Source: Micrococcus sp. EYE_212
Lineage (GTDB): Bacteria > Actinomycetota > Actinomycetes > Actinomycetales > Micrococcaceae
Length of the DNA stretch: 44,284 nt
Direction of reading: 5' to 3'
Assembly: GCF_023147585.1 (NCBI RefSeq)
Contig: NZ_JAHXOZ010000018.1
Span: 1-44,284 of the forward strand
The position numbers and the translations under genes are program-made. Shown one piece after another: positions 18,365 to 26,150 of the stretch (its first letter is position 1; each line of letters begins with the position of its first letter). The notes under the pieces are model-generated. The model was not told the origin of the DNA. It was given only the letters and a program-made list of their open reading frames with translations, and did not search any database.

Positions 18365-19071
18365 GAGGTCTCCTCCGGTCCGTTCAGCGGAGGCAGCTCG
18401 CTGGAGACGACGCTCCAGACGCCGTCGTCCTCGTTCCAGAGCACCGCGTACTTCACGATGAACCGCTGCGTGGCGCCGGTGTCCACAGGCTTGCCATCCT
18501 TGCCGGTGATCTTCACACCCGAGTTGTCCTCGCACACGCGCAGGTTCACCGAGGCGTTCTCGACCAAGGTGCCATCAGCATGGACGGACGGGCCCGCCAG
18601 GCCGTCGATCAGCTCCACCTTCGAGGCGCCCCGGTAGGTGGCCCCCGTGGCGAGCGTCTTCTCCACGTTGGCCTTCTGCTGAGTCAGCTCGCCCTGCTGT
18701 GCCGCCACGGACAGGCGATCCGCGTTCTTCGCGTCACCGCTGTTCAGCACGTCCGACGAGACCGTGTAGAGCAGCTCAACCGCCTTGAACGCGCTCGCCT
18801 TCGCCTCCTCCTGGCCCCCCGGCTTCTTCGAGGTGACCGGCTTGTACTCCGGCAGCGCAGACGACGACGCGCTCGTCGAGCTCGAGGAAGCGGAGGACGA
18901 AGACACGTTCGCGGACGACGACCCGTCCTCGATCGGCGCAAGCGAAGACTGCGAGGCGCTCGCGGACGTGGAGTTGCCACCCGGCGTGCCACCGCCGTTG
19001 CAGCCGGTGAGCGTGAGCGCCAGAGCCAGGACGGCTCCGGTGTATGCGGTGGTCTTGGTGACGCGGCTCAT
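18358..19071 (-). CDS. Lipoprotein in the Tad operon
   Basis: The 237-aa product has a signal peptide ending in lipobox LTGC (Cys24), so it is lipid-anchored on the outer face of the membrane. A long Ser-rich linker (about residues 33-70) is followed by a globular domain with helices (AFKAVELLYTVSSDVLNSGDAKNA) and strands (RFIVKYAVLWNEDDGVWSVVSSEL). The fold resembles NTF2-like domains of secreted actinobacterial proteins, without a certain family. It lies between the TadG-like gene and the PKD-like gene and is overlapped by the latter. Confidence 0.7.
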   Translation of the reverse strand: MSRVTKTTAYTGAVLALALTLTGCNGGGTPGGNSTSASASQSSLAPIEDGSSSANVSSSSASSSSTSASSSALPEYKPVTSKKPGGQEEAKASAFKAVELLYTVSSDVLNSGDAKNADRLSVAAQQGELTQQKANVEKTLATGATYRGASKVELIDGLAGPSVHADGTLVENASVNLRVCEDNSGVKITGKDGKPVDTGATQRFIVKYAVLWNEDDGVWSVVSSELPPLNGPEETSC

Positions 19072-19086
19072 GGTGTCTCCTTGCGG

Positions 19087-19503
19087 TCAGCGGGTGTTCG
19101 AGTGGATCTGGGCGGTGCCCTGGCCGTGGCCGGTCAGGACGCCGGTGGGGATGAAGCGTGGGGTGTAGGGGACGTCGACGTCCACAGTGACCTTGGTGGG
19201 GGTGACGTTGACGGTGCCGGTGGCTCCGGCTTCGGCGATCATCCCCTGGGCGGCGCGCGCGGCGGCCGCTCTGTCCAGGGTGATGTCCTCGCCGCGGGCG
19301 GCTCCGGCCGTGGTGCCAGCGTTGGCGCCGGCGCGGGCGGCCTGGTGGGCGATGGTGACGGCCTCCTCGGAGGCGCGCACCTTGCCGTTCCAGTCGATGC
19401 CGATGCCGAAGCCGACGAGCACGATGATGGGGACGAGCATCAGGACCAGCAGGGAGGACTCTCCGTGCTCGCGGCCGAGCCAGGCGCGGAAGCGGGCGAT
19501 CAT
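19087..19503 (-). CDS. TadE/TadG-like pseudopilin 3
   Basis: The 138-aa product from ATG 19503, two bases after the preceding gene, has a short cytoplasmic head (ARFRAWLGREHGESS) and then one hydrophobic helix (LLVLMLVPIIVLVGFGIGIDW). An extracellular part ends at QIHSNTR. The charged residue before the helix and the GES context match TadE-like proteins processed by the prepilin peptidase. Likely a minor pilin or assembly factor of the Flp pilus. Confidence 0.7.
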   Translation of the reverse strand: MIARFRAWLGREHGESSLLVLMLVPIIVLVGFGIGIDWNGKVRASEEAVTIAHQAARAGANAGTTAGAARGEDITLDRAAAARAAQGMIAEAGATGTVNVTPTKVTVDVDVPYTPRFIPTGVLTGHGQGTAQIHSNTR

Positions 19504-19505
19504 GC

Positions 19506-19955
19506 TCAGCCCCTCTCTCGATAGGTGTCCACGGGGGACGTGGCGTCGGCGGTGATGGTCCAGGACCCGGGAGTGCCGGGGATGGCCAGGTCGGAGAGCG
19601 GCACCGTGCAGGTGATGGTGGCGGAGACGGACCCGGGGATGCCGGGGGCGTTGCGCAGGGCGGAGGTGTCCAGCGTGATGTTCTGGGAGCCGCACGTGAA
19701 GTCGGTCTGGTCCAGGGTCATGCGGGCGGACTGGCGCGCATTGGACTCGGCCTGGCCGGGGTTGCGGGCCAGGGTGGCCTCGCGGGCGGCGACGCCGGCC
19801 GCCGACTCGATGGAGGTCTGTGCTGCTCCGATGCGGCCGCCCATGACGGCGATGGCGATGAGCAGTCCGATGGCCGGAGCCACGATGAGCAGCCCGACGC
19901 CGGACTCGCCGCGCTCATCACGCAGCCAGGTCAGGGACGTGTCGCGGAGGTTCAC
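19506..19955 (-). CDS. TadE-like pseudopilin 2
   Basis: The 149-aa product starts at GTG 19955, overlapping the previous stop (GTGA). The head NLRDTSLTWLRDERGESG precedes the membrane helix VGLLIVAPAIGLLIAIAVMGG. GES before the helix is the typical TadE cleavage context. The extracellular part has one Cys pair (FTCGS, ATITCTV). The start codon falls next to polar repeat copy 6, which encodes NLRDTS. Confidence 0.7.
   Translation of the reverse strand: MNLRDTSLTWLRDERGESGVGLLIVAPAIGLLIAIAVMGGRIGAAQTSIESAAGVAAREATLARNPGQAESNARQSARMTLDQTDFTCGSQNITLDTSALRNAPGIPGSVSATITCTVPLSDLAIPGTPGSWTITADATSPVDTYRERG
19934..19949 (+). repeat. Polar repeat copy 6 (GGGACGTGTCGCGGAG)
   Basis: Covers codons 2-7 of the second TadE-like gene. 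Same plus-strand orientation as the other five. Confidence 0.7.
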
Positions 19956-20362
19956 TTGACCACCCTCTCGACGGGCCCGGTCACGGACCGGGAGACGGAC
20001 GGGCTGATCCACTGCCCGGTGTAGGCCGGCGCGGTGCCGGTGACGGTGACGGTCATCCGCTCCCCGGTGGTGCTGATGTTCACGGAGGCGCCCTGGAGGG
20101 TGCCCGAGTGCTGGGAGATGACCTGCTGGGCGGCCGCCTGGCCCTCGGCGCTCGAGCCGCCCATGACTCGGGAAGTTGCGTAGGCCGCGTTGGCCGCGGA
20201 CTGGGCCACGGTCGAGGCCTGGTAGTAGGCGCCGGCCTGGGGGACGAGGAACACGAGCAGGAGGGCCACCGGCACGATCAGCAGCGAGGCGATGTTCGAG
20301 GAACCCGTCTCGTTGCGTGCATGGGCCTCGAGGTGCGCTCGAAGCGGTGCCGTGATGTTCAT
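19952..20362 (-). CDS. TadE-like pseudopilin 1
   Basis: The 136-aa product from ATG 20362 has a short basic/polar head (LEAHARNETGSSN), then the hydrophobic helix IASLLIVPVALLLVFLVPQAG. A periplasm-facing domain follows (YYQASTVAQSAANAAYATSR ...) with the helical start typical of TadE. It is part of the pilus block, separated from flp by 43 bases. Confidence 0.7.
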   Translation of the reverse strand: MNITAPLRAHLEAHARNETGSSNIASLLIVPVALLLVFLVPQAGAYYQASTVAQSAANAAYATSRVMGGSSAEGQAAAQQVISQHSGTLQGASVNISTTGERMTVTVTGTAPAYTGQWISPSVSRSVTGPVERVVK

Positions 20363-20405
20363 GGTGACCCCCCTGCTCGTGGTGTTCCGTCCCTGGCTGG
20401 TCTAG

Positions 20406-20588
20406 TCAGCCCAGCTCGCCGACCTTGTTGGTAGCGAAGGTGTTGATGCCGGCCCAGACCAGGGCGGCCAGCACGACGGCGGCGAGCACGCCGAGGATGA
20501 TCTCGATGGTCTCGGCGCCGGCCTCGTCCTCGTGCTTGTCCTGGATCCAGGCGCGGAGGATCAGGTACTGCTGCATCAGCTTGTTCAT
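20406..20588 (-). CDS. flp: Flp-type pilin
   Basis: The 60-aa major pilin of a Tad/type IVc pilus has a leader ending in DKHEDEAGAE, then the helix TIEIILGVLAAVVLAALVWAG and a short tail NTFATNKVGELG. The Gly/Ala-Glu context with small hydrophobic residues matches prepilin peptidase cleavage at the AGA/ETIE region. It sits after tadC with an inverted repeat between them (20619-20633 and 20654-20669), which may set the higher pilin dosage. Confidence 0.85.
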   Translation of the reverse strand: MNKLMQQYLILRAWIQDKHEDEAGAETIEIILGVLAAVVLAALVWAGINTFATNKVGELG

Positions 20589-20618
20589 GGTGAGTCCCCT
20601 CGTGTGGTGGAAATGGCC

Positions 20619-20669
20619 TCGGGACGGTCCCGATGCGGGTGGGTGGGTGGATGGGAGATCACGATCTCC
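20619..20669. promoter_or_regulatory. Two inverted repeats between tadC and flp
   Basis: TCGGGAC-G-GTCCCGA (20619-20633) and GGAGAT-CACG-ATCTCC (20654-20669) are perfect. Lying between tadC and the pilin gene, they could act as a processing or attenuation site that uncouples pilin expression; not demonstrable from sequence. Confidence 0.5.
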
Positions 20670-20687
20670 GGGAGGAGCTCGCGCGTC

Positions 20688-21560
20688 TCACGCGCTCATC
20701 AGCGTCAGCATCAGAGGGGTGAGGACGATTAGCGTGAACATCAACGCGATGAACATGATGATGTTCTTCATGCGGCCGGAAGCCTCATTCTCACGGGCTG
20801 CCTCGGCGTTGAGCATCCGCACGCGCATGTTGCGACCCAACGCGCGCAAAGGCTCGTAGACGCTGGCCCCATTGTCTCCGCTCAGGCGCATGATGCGGGC
20901 GGCATCGGTGAGCTCGGGGACGTGGAGCTGCGTGGCCAGGGTCTCCAGGGCGGTCCAGGGCTGGACCTTGGTGAAGCGAGCCCGGACCAGTTCCTGACGG
21001 ATCCGCTGGAAAGCCCAGGTGTCGCCGATGGCGGCTGCGTTTTCCAGAGCCACCGTGGGCTGGGCGTTGCGGCCGCGCTCAGAGGCCAGCAGCTCGACGA
21101 ATACCGCGACCGCGCGTGCGAAGTCAGTGCGTGCCTTGGTCGCTCGCTTGCGGGCGGCCGAGTCAGGTGCCAGCCAGGCGACGGCGGCGACGAGCAGGCT
21201 GATCAGCAGGGACAGCCACAGCGGCAGGGAGTAGAGCACCTGTGCGGCCACGCTCAGGGCGAGGCAGACCACGAACACGAGTGTGGCGCCGTAGATCTTG
21301 GCCCAGGTGTGGCGGCTGCGGGTGGTGCCCAGGATGTCCAGGTCGGCGTCGGTGAGGCCGTTGACCAGGGCCGGCGGCAGCGTGCGCATCGTCCACTGCG
21401 AGGCCCGCTCCTGCCAAGAGAGCGCGCCGCCTCCGGAGGTGCTGGTCACGATGCCGTCGAAGGCCGCCGCGCGCAGGCGCGGACGCTGGGGCAGCAGGGG
21501 CCAGATCAGCGCGGTCGCGGCCAGGCCGAACAGCATGCCGGCGATGATGATCATCATCAT
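20688..21560 (-). CDS. tadC: TadC-like inner membrane platform protein
   Basis: The 290-aa T2SS_F-domain protein has hydrophobic segments near residues 3-20, 105-150 and 270-290. The cytoplasmic domain contains FARAVAVFVELLASERGRNAQ and ALETLATQLHVPELTDAARI. It partners TadB to form the pilus assembly platform on the TadA ATPase. The start at ATG 21560 overlaps the tadB stop, with AGGAG upstream; several ATG codons follow in a row, so the start could be up to three codons later. Confidence 0.8.
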   Translation of the reverse strand: MMMIIIAGMLFGLAATALIWPLLPQRPRLRAAAFDGIVTSTSGGGALSWQERASQWTMRTLPPALVNGLTDADLDILGTTRSRHTWAKIYGATLVFVVCLALSVAAQVLYSLPLWLSLLISLLVAAVAWLAPDSAARKRATKARTDFARAVAVFVELLASERGRNAQPTVALENAAAIGDTWAFQRIRQELVRARFTKVQPWTALETLATQLHVPELTDAARIMRLSGDNGASVYEPLRALGRNMRVRMLNAEAARENEASGRMKNIIMFIALMFTLIVLTPLMLTLMSA

Positions 21561-22423
21561 GACGAGCTCCTAGCGGTCAGCAGGCGGACCTGCGGCGGCG
21601 GGGCTACCACGCGGGTCATCCAGATGATGAGCCCTGCGGTGACCAGAGCCAGGACGAGGTAGAGCGCCTGGCCCAGCGGGGTCTGGTAGGCGGCCATGGG
21701 CCCGCCCATTCCGGGGACCAGGCACAGGGAAATCACCACGATAGTGATCACGATGCGGGCCTCACGGCGGGCGCCGGCGCGGTCGGCGTAGATGGCCCGG
21801 CGCTTGGAGACCTCTTCCTCCACGGAGGTGGAGAGGTCGTCCAGGGCGTTCGCCAGGCCCTGGCCGCGCTGATTGGCGGCCAGGATCAGCTGCATGACGA
21901 CCAGGTCGCCGGTCTGGTCTCCCCATTCCAGGCCCAGGCGCTTGAGGGCGTCTGCGGTAGGCCAGCCGGCCTTGATGCGGGCATTCATCGTGGCGATCTC
22001 GTCCCGGATCAGGTCGCCGGCGTTGGGCATGGAAGCGGCCAGTGCGGTCTCCAGGGAGGTTCCTGCGACGATCAGGCCGGAGAGCGAGCGCGTCCACATC
22101 TCCATCTGCGCCAGCTTCTCGATCTGGGCCGATCCCCCGCCGGAGCCGAAGGCCAAGCGCAGAAGGATGACGGCGCCGGGCAGGGCGACGAGGTAGACGA
22201 GCAGGCCGGTGAACAGCGCAATGAAGAAGCCCACGGCGGCGGCGATGCCCACCATGATCCACGTGTTGCGGTCCATGCGGCGGCCGAGTCCCTTGAGGGC
22301 GGTGAGCCAGCGCGGATCGGGTGCAGGGGCCTTGGGAGGGGCGGGCCAGAGCCAGTTCACGGCAGCCATGCCCAGGCCGAGGATGCCCAGGGCAAAGCTC
22401 AGAGGGAGCAGGAGCGAGCTCAT
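21557..22423 (-). CDS. tadB: TadB-like inner membrane platform protein
   Basis: The 288-aa product has N-terminal membrane segments (LLPLSFALGILGLGMAAVNW, IMVGIAAAVGFFIALFTGLL). The T2SS_F region contains LSGLIVAGTSLETALAASMPNAGDLI and DLVVMQLILAANQRGQGL, and there are C-terminal membrane segments. It overlaps the tadA stop by four bases. Together with TadC it anchors pilin polymerisation. Confidence 0.82.
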   Translation of the reverse strand: MSSLLLPLSFALGILGLGMAAVNWLWPAPPKAPAPDPRWLTALKGLGRRMDRNTWIMVGIAAAVGFFIALFTGLLVYLVALPGAVILLRLAFGSGGGSAQIEKLAQMEMWTRSLSGLIVAGTSLETALAASMPNAGDLIRDEIATMNARIKAGWPTADALKRLGLEWGDQTGDLVVMQLILAANQRGQGLANALDDLSTSVEEEVSKRRAIYADRAGARREARIVITIVVISLCLVPGMGGPMAAYQTPLGQALYLVLALVTAGLIIWMTRVVAPPPQVRLLTARSSS

Positions 22424-24003
22424 CGGGCACCTCCGGCCAGGCGCAGCAGGTCGAAGCCGGTGCGCTCGAGATCGTTGCGCAGGCGGTTGTCCACGGGAGG
22501 GGCCACGGGCACGGCGTTCTCGTCGCCGGGACCCATGCGGAACAGGTCGGCCACCGAAATGCCCTTGTCGGTGTCGCCGGGCAGCACCTCGGAGATCGAG
22601 ATGATCTTGCGCTTCACCGAGCCATCGGGCTGAGGCACCTTGCGCATCTGCACGACGACGTCGATGTGGTAGCCCAGCTGGCGAGCCATGTAGGTCTCGG
22701 AGAACTCGTTCATGCCCAGGCCGACCAGACGGCGCACGGCCTCCTCGCCGGAGTAGGCGTGGACGGTGCAGTAAGTTCCCGCGCCGGTCTGCATCGCGGA
22801 GATCATCGCGCCGATCTCCGAACCGCGGACCTCGCCGACCAGGATGCGTGCGGAGTTCAGACGCAGGGCCTTCTCCATGGCCATGGTCAACGTGTACTCG
22901 CCGATGGTGCTGCCGTCGGCGGCGCGCTCGCCCGATCCGGGGCGAGCCTGAAGCTCGATCGGCGGGACCAGGCGAGAGTCGAGCCGGTCCAGGTGCAGCT
23001 CGCGCTCCTTCTCGATGGTCACGATCTGCTCCAGCGGGCCGATCTTCTCCGCCAGGGCGCGCATCAGGGTCGTCTTGCCGTCGCCGCCGAAGCCGCTGAT
23101 GACGATCGTCTTGCCGGCCTGCACGAGCGCCGTGAGGAACTCGGCGGCCAGGGGGCTCAGGGTGCCGTTGTCGACCAGCTGCTCCAGGGTGATGTTCACC
23201 AGCCGATGGATGCGGAATACGGCGGTGGGCCGCGTGGAGACCGGGCGGGCGGTGGCGGCCAGACGGACCGAGCCCATCAGGTCCATGTCCAGGTCGGGGT
23301 GGGCCGCAGAGAAGGGGCGGGACTCCTCCCCCGCGTTCGCGGCGAGGAACTGGAGCTCGGCCATCATCTGCTCATCGGTCTCGAAGACGGGAGGGCGGCG
23401 CTCCATGCTGCCGCCGGCCTTCTCCACCCAGACGTGGTCGGAACCGATCATGTGGATGTTCTCCACCCCGGGCTCGTCCACGAGTGCCTGGAATCGGCCC
23501 AGACGGAACATCGCATCGAAGGTGGCCTGGCGCAGTGCCGCCTGCTCTTCGGCAGTCCATGCGGCGTCGCGGCCGCCGGTCTGCACGTTCTCACGCATCT
23601 GCTCGATGATCGCGCGGTCGATGTGCCGCCAGCCCATGGCGTGCAGCTCGCTCTCGGGCAGGTCGATGCGGTCGGCGGTCTCCTCGGCGTGCCAGTCCAC
23701 GGCCTTGGCGCGCAGCACGTCGACGATCGACCAGAAGCCCGTCAGCTCCGTGGTGTTGCTCGGCCGGGCCGGGGCGCTCTGCTCGGCCTGCGGTGCCGGC
23801 TCGGGCACAGCAGTCAGCGGCCGGGACAGCCCGGGCAGCTCAGCGGAATCGGTGGGAGACGGGGTAGTGCCCAGCGGGCGAGCCAGGTGAGCGCCGGCGG
23901 AGGCGGGGATCAGGGACGGCCGGGCCGGCTTGGCCGGGGTGCTCTCGGTCAGGAACGGGAGGTTGAGCAGGTCCAGGGACATGTCGGGGGTCTGATCCTT
24001 CAT
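22420..24003 (-). CDS. tadA: TadA/CpaF pilus assembly ATPase
   Basis: The 527-aa secretion ATPase of the GspE/VirB11 superfamily starts at ATG 24003, which overlaps the tadZ stop (ATGA) and follows GGAGGAG. Residues 1-85 are a Pro/Ala-rich extension. The N-terminal domain includes LVDEPGVENIHMIGSDHVWVE. Walker A is GFGGDGKT (304-311), the Asp box follows in EKERELHLDRLDSRL, Walker B is around ARILVGEVRGSE, and the His box is TVHAYS. It powers Flp pilus assembly, probably as a hexamer under TadB/TadC. Confidence 0.9.
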   Translation of the reverse strand: MKDQTPDMSLDLLNLPFLTESTPAKPARPSLIPASAGAHLARPLGTTPSPTDSAELPGLSRPLTAVPEPAPQAEQSAPARPSNTTELTGFWSIVDVLRAKAVDWHAEETADRIDLPESELHAMGWRHIDRAIIEQMRENVQTGGRDAAWTAEEQAALRQATFDAMFRLGRFQALVDEPGVENIHMIGSDHVWVEKAGGSMERRPPVFETDEQMMAELQFLAANAGEESRPFSAAHPDLDMDLMGSVRLAATARPVSTRPTAVFRIHRLVNITLEQLVDNGTLSPLAAEFLTALVQAGKTIVISGFGGDGKTTLMRALAEKIGPLEQIVTIEKERELHLDRLDSRLVPPIELQARPGSGERAADGSTIGEYTLTMAMEKALRLNSARILVGEVRGSEIGAMISAMQTGAGTYCTVHAYSGEEAVRRLVGLGMNEFSETYMARQLGYHIDVVVQMRKVPQPDGSVKRKIISISEVLPGDTDKGISVADLFRMGPGDENAVPVAPPVDNRLRNDLERTGFDLLRLAGGAR

Positions 24004-24824
24004 CGCTGCTCTCCTCCGGTCTCGGTGGGCATGTCTGCCTCGATGAGCTGGCGGCGGGCCATCAGCGCGTCCGCGAGGGAGGCGTTGGCGGCACCGATGG
24101 CCCGCGTGTAGGAACGCAGCCTCCAGGACGTCGCCTGGGCGCCCCCGCCGAAGTGAGCGCCGGCTTCCGGGCTCTGGGGAAGGCGTCCACGCACCGGCAG
24201 GCCCAGCACCTTGGAGATGTCCTTGGAGGGGAACTCCTGGGCTCGATCTTCGACCACGAGCAGGGAGGACGTGTCCACTGCCCCCGCGGTGGCGCGGGCC
24301 TCCAGCACGGCCGGCAGATAGGCACGCGCCGCGGCCACGGAGACCAGGTCGCTGCGCACCACGACGCTCAGGTGGTCGCTGTCGCGCCAGAGCGCCTCCC
24401 GGCCGTGGGCGTTCTCGGAGCGGCCAGTGTCGACGATCACGTCGATGTCCTGGCCGGAGACGGCGCGCAGAGCCATCATCAACTCCGGCCAGAGGCCCCG
24501 CATGGATCGCGCGGCCAGCGGCTCGGACATGGCGGGCAGGAGCCAGCGGGAAGGCTGGCCAGCGTCCTGGCCCGTTCCCAGGTCGACGGCGTAGTCCCAG
24601 ATGTCCTGCTCCGTCAGGGCCTGTCGCATGGAGTTGTGGGCGATGCCCATCAGGCCGCTGTCGGCCGGCATGCTGCCCTGCAACCACCCGGCGAGCACGG
24701 ATGAGGGCTTGCTGACGTCGGCCTCCACGAGCAGCACAGGGCGCGGCCACTGCAACGTCATGGCCACGGCCGTGGTGCTCACCCCCGGGCTGACGCCGAA
24801 GGCCGCAAGGGTCAGGATGCTCAC
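24000..24824 (-). CDS. tadZ: TadZ/CpaE-like ParA-fold protein with degenerate P-loop
   Basis: The 274-aa product has the MinD/ParA fold: LAAFGVSPGVSTTAVAMTL in place of the deviant Walker A, then PVLLVEADVSKPSSVL and DIDVIVDTGRS. The signature lysines of KGGxGKT are absent (GVSPGVSTT), so ATP hydrolysis is doubtful; degenerate ATPase sites are known in TadZ proteins. It likely positions the pilus machine at a pole or site. It overlaps both neighbours by four bases. Confidence 0.75.
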   Translation of the reverse strand: MSILTLAAFGVSPGVSTTAVAMTLQWPRPVLLVEADVSKPSSVLAGWLQGSMPADSGLMGIAHNSMRQALTEQDIWDYAVDLGTGQDAGQPSRWLLPAMSEPLAARSMRGLWPELMMALRAVSGQDIDVIVDTGRSENAHGREALWRDSDHLSVVVRSDLVSVAAARAYLPAVLEARATAGAVDTSSLLVVEDRAQEFPSKDISKVLGLPVRGRLPQSPEAGAHFGGGAQATSWRLRSYTRAIGAANASLADALMARRQLIEADMPTETGGEQR

Positions 24825-25525
24825 TTCTGCGCTCCCTGCATGATCACGCTGGCGGTGCCGGCGGCACCCCAGGTGGCGACCTTCTGGGCGTCGGCCTGCT
24901 TCACGCGCAGATCCACGGTGGTCTTCCCGCTGTTCTGGTCATGGTGGCTGGCCTCGATCACGGCCGCGACGGGGTCGTGATTCTGGTTCTCGTCACCGGC
25001 CTTGGTGTTCTGGTTGCCCGGGGTGAAGAGGACCTGGACGTGATCTCCTGCGGCCATCTCCCGGGCAGGCAGGCGCCCGACCTCCAGAGCCAGGCCCACC
25101 AGCGATTCGCCGTCCTCCACACCCAAGGACGTTGCCGTGGACGTGCGCGTGATGGTGCTGCCCGGCTGGAGGTCGGTCGTGGCCACCTGCCCCTGGATCT
25201 GCTGGGCCTCGGTCGCAGGGACCAGCGCGCTGGGGTCGCCAGCCACGCGCACGGACGACAGCATGGATGACTCGATCTTCTGCCCTCGCTCCACGGGAGC
25301 GTTCACCACCAGGTAGGGCTTGGCCTCGTTGGCCTGGGTCCCCACGAACGCGCCGAGGCCGCCCAGGGCAGCCAGGGCGACGGCGACAGCCACACCGCCC
25401 ACGCGGCGCTTGGCCACCGGCGTCGGCGCAGGACGGCCCACGGGAGCCGCCGCGCTGGAGCCGGCCTCGCTGACGCGCGGGTTCTCGGTGGGGGTCACCT
25501 TGGGCGACCGCTTTCTCAGAGCCAC
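24821..25525 (-). CDS. cpaB: CpaB/RcpC-like SAF-domain protein
   Basis: The 234-aa product starts at GTG 25525, the first gene of the Tad operon. It has a cytoplasmic basic N-terminus and one membrane helix (VGGVAVAVALAALGGLGAFVG). The SAF domain follows (KPYLVVNAPVERGQKIESSML, TDLQPGSTITRTS, LPAREMAAGDHVQVLF). In Tad systems CpaB is a pilus assembly protein at the cell envelope. It is driven by shared promoter B. Confidence 0.8.
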   Translation of the reverse strand: MALRKRSPKVTPTENPRVSEAGSSAAAPVGRPAPTPVAKRRVGGVAVAVALAALGGLGAFVGTQANEAKPYLVVNAPVERGQKIESSMLSSVRVAGDPSALVPATEAQQIQGQVATTDLQPGSTITRTSTATSLGVEDGESLVGLALEVGRLPAREMAAGDHVQVLFTPGNQNTKAGDENQNHDPVAAVIEASHHDQNSGKTTVDLRVKQADAQKVATWGAAGTASVIMQGAQK

Positions 25526-25575
25526 CTTGGCCTGCCTTTCTCGCTACTGAGGGGACTGCACGGGGAGCGTATCAA

Positions 25576-25598
25576 ACCTGCCAGCCGTAATGGCAGGT
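25576..25598. promoter_or_regulatory. Operator-like inverted repeat in the Tad leader
   Basis: Perfect arms ACCTGCCA (25576-25583) and TGGCAGGT (25591-25598) with a 7-bp spacer lie between promoter B and the cpaB start. Spacing and symmetry fit a dimeric regulator such as the ArsR-type protein encoded divergently at 25670; it could also be an attenuating hairpin in the Tad mRNA leader. Confidence 0.6.
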
Positions 25599-25607
25599 GG
25601 CTTGGTC

Positions 25608-25648
25608 CTTCACCAGACATAAAGCCCGGACCGCCCCCTCATGTCCCT
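25608..25648 (-). promoter_or_regulatory. Shared regulon promoter B (Tad pilus operon)
   Basis: Read on the minus strand: AGGGACATG (25648-25640), 15 bp, CTTTATG (25624-25618), 4 bp, GTGAAG (25613-25608). Identical geometry to promoters A, C and D. The cpaB start is 83 bases downstream. Confidence 0.75.
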
Positions 25649-25669
25649 CTGTACGGTAGACATTTCTGC

Positions 25670-25966
25670 ATGAGCGCCCCCGCATCCCCCCTCGACACGG
25701 CCGTCGTCGCGTTCAACTCCACGCTGCGCATGCGCATCCTCGTGTTGATCGCCCGCTCCCCCGGCCTCGGCGCCCACGACCTCGCCACGTCCCTGGACGT
25801 CCCCCGCGCAACCCTCTCCCTGAACCTGCGCACCCTCGAGGAGGCCGGCCTGCTGACCTCCAGCGACACCTCCGAAGCGCGCCGGGGCCGACGCCTGACC
25901 TACCGCCTCAACCGGGAGGCCTACAGCGCGATGATCGAGGCCCTGGGCGCGATCGTCGAGCGGTGA
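25670..25966 (+). CDS. ArsR-type winged-helix regulator
   Basis: The 98-aa product is a single winged-helix domain: LRMRILVLIARSPGLGAHDLA, recognition segment VPRATLSLNLRTLEEAGLL, and wing RRGRRLTYRLN. No metal-binding cysteines are present, so it is probably not a metal sensor. It is divergent from the Tad operon and next to the operator-like repeat 25576-25598, so local control of Tad is plausible. No good Shine-Dalgarno precedes ATG 25670, which hints at a leaderless or weak start. Confidence 0.75.
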   Translation: MSAPASPLDTAVVAFNSTLRMRILVLIARSPGLGAHDLATSLDVPRATLSLNLRTLEEAGLLTSSDTSEARRGRRLTYRLNREAYSAMIEALGAIVER

Positions 25967-25970
25967 CCTC

Positions 25971-26070
25971 ATGCCATACCGGCGCCACATCAGGAGTGCC
26001 GTGCATGCCATAACACCGCCGTCTGCGCGCCAGTCCCCAACCGTCCGCTACACCAGTTGAACGCCATAAC
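25971..26070 (+). repeat. GCCATA repeats upstream of parA (operator or parS candidate)
   Basis: ATGCCATACC (25971-25980), ATGCCATAAC (26005-26014) and ACGCCATAAC (26061-26070) are direct repeats in one orientation before parA. Related GCCAT words recur just inside parA (26171) and in the partner gene (27167-27180). They are candidate binding sites for the RHH partner protein. Confidence 0.5.
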
Positions 26071-26080
26071 ACTGCGGGAA

Positions 26081-26104
26081 ATCTCTCGGTATTTCCCGAG
26101 AGAT
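26081..26104 (+). promoter_or_regulatory. Palindromic operator in the parA promoter
   Basis: Perfect 9-bp arms ATCTCTCGG (26081-26089) and CCGAGAGAT (26096-26104) with a 6-bp AT-rich spacer lie 47 bases before the parA start. The position fits autoregulation by ParA or its partner. Confidence 0.65.
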
Positions 26105-26150
26105 GCAGTAGACTGGAGGAGTCAGATCACAGGGAACCTAGGAGGTCCTC

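Noticed and set aside
23961-23990. AGGGACATG-like word on the plus strand inside tadA
   Set aside because: Spacing to the next CCTT box is 13, there is no GTGARR block, and it points antisense inside a gene.
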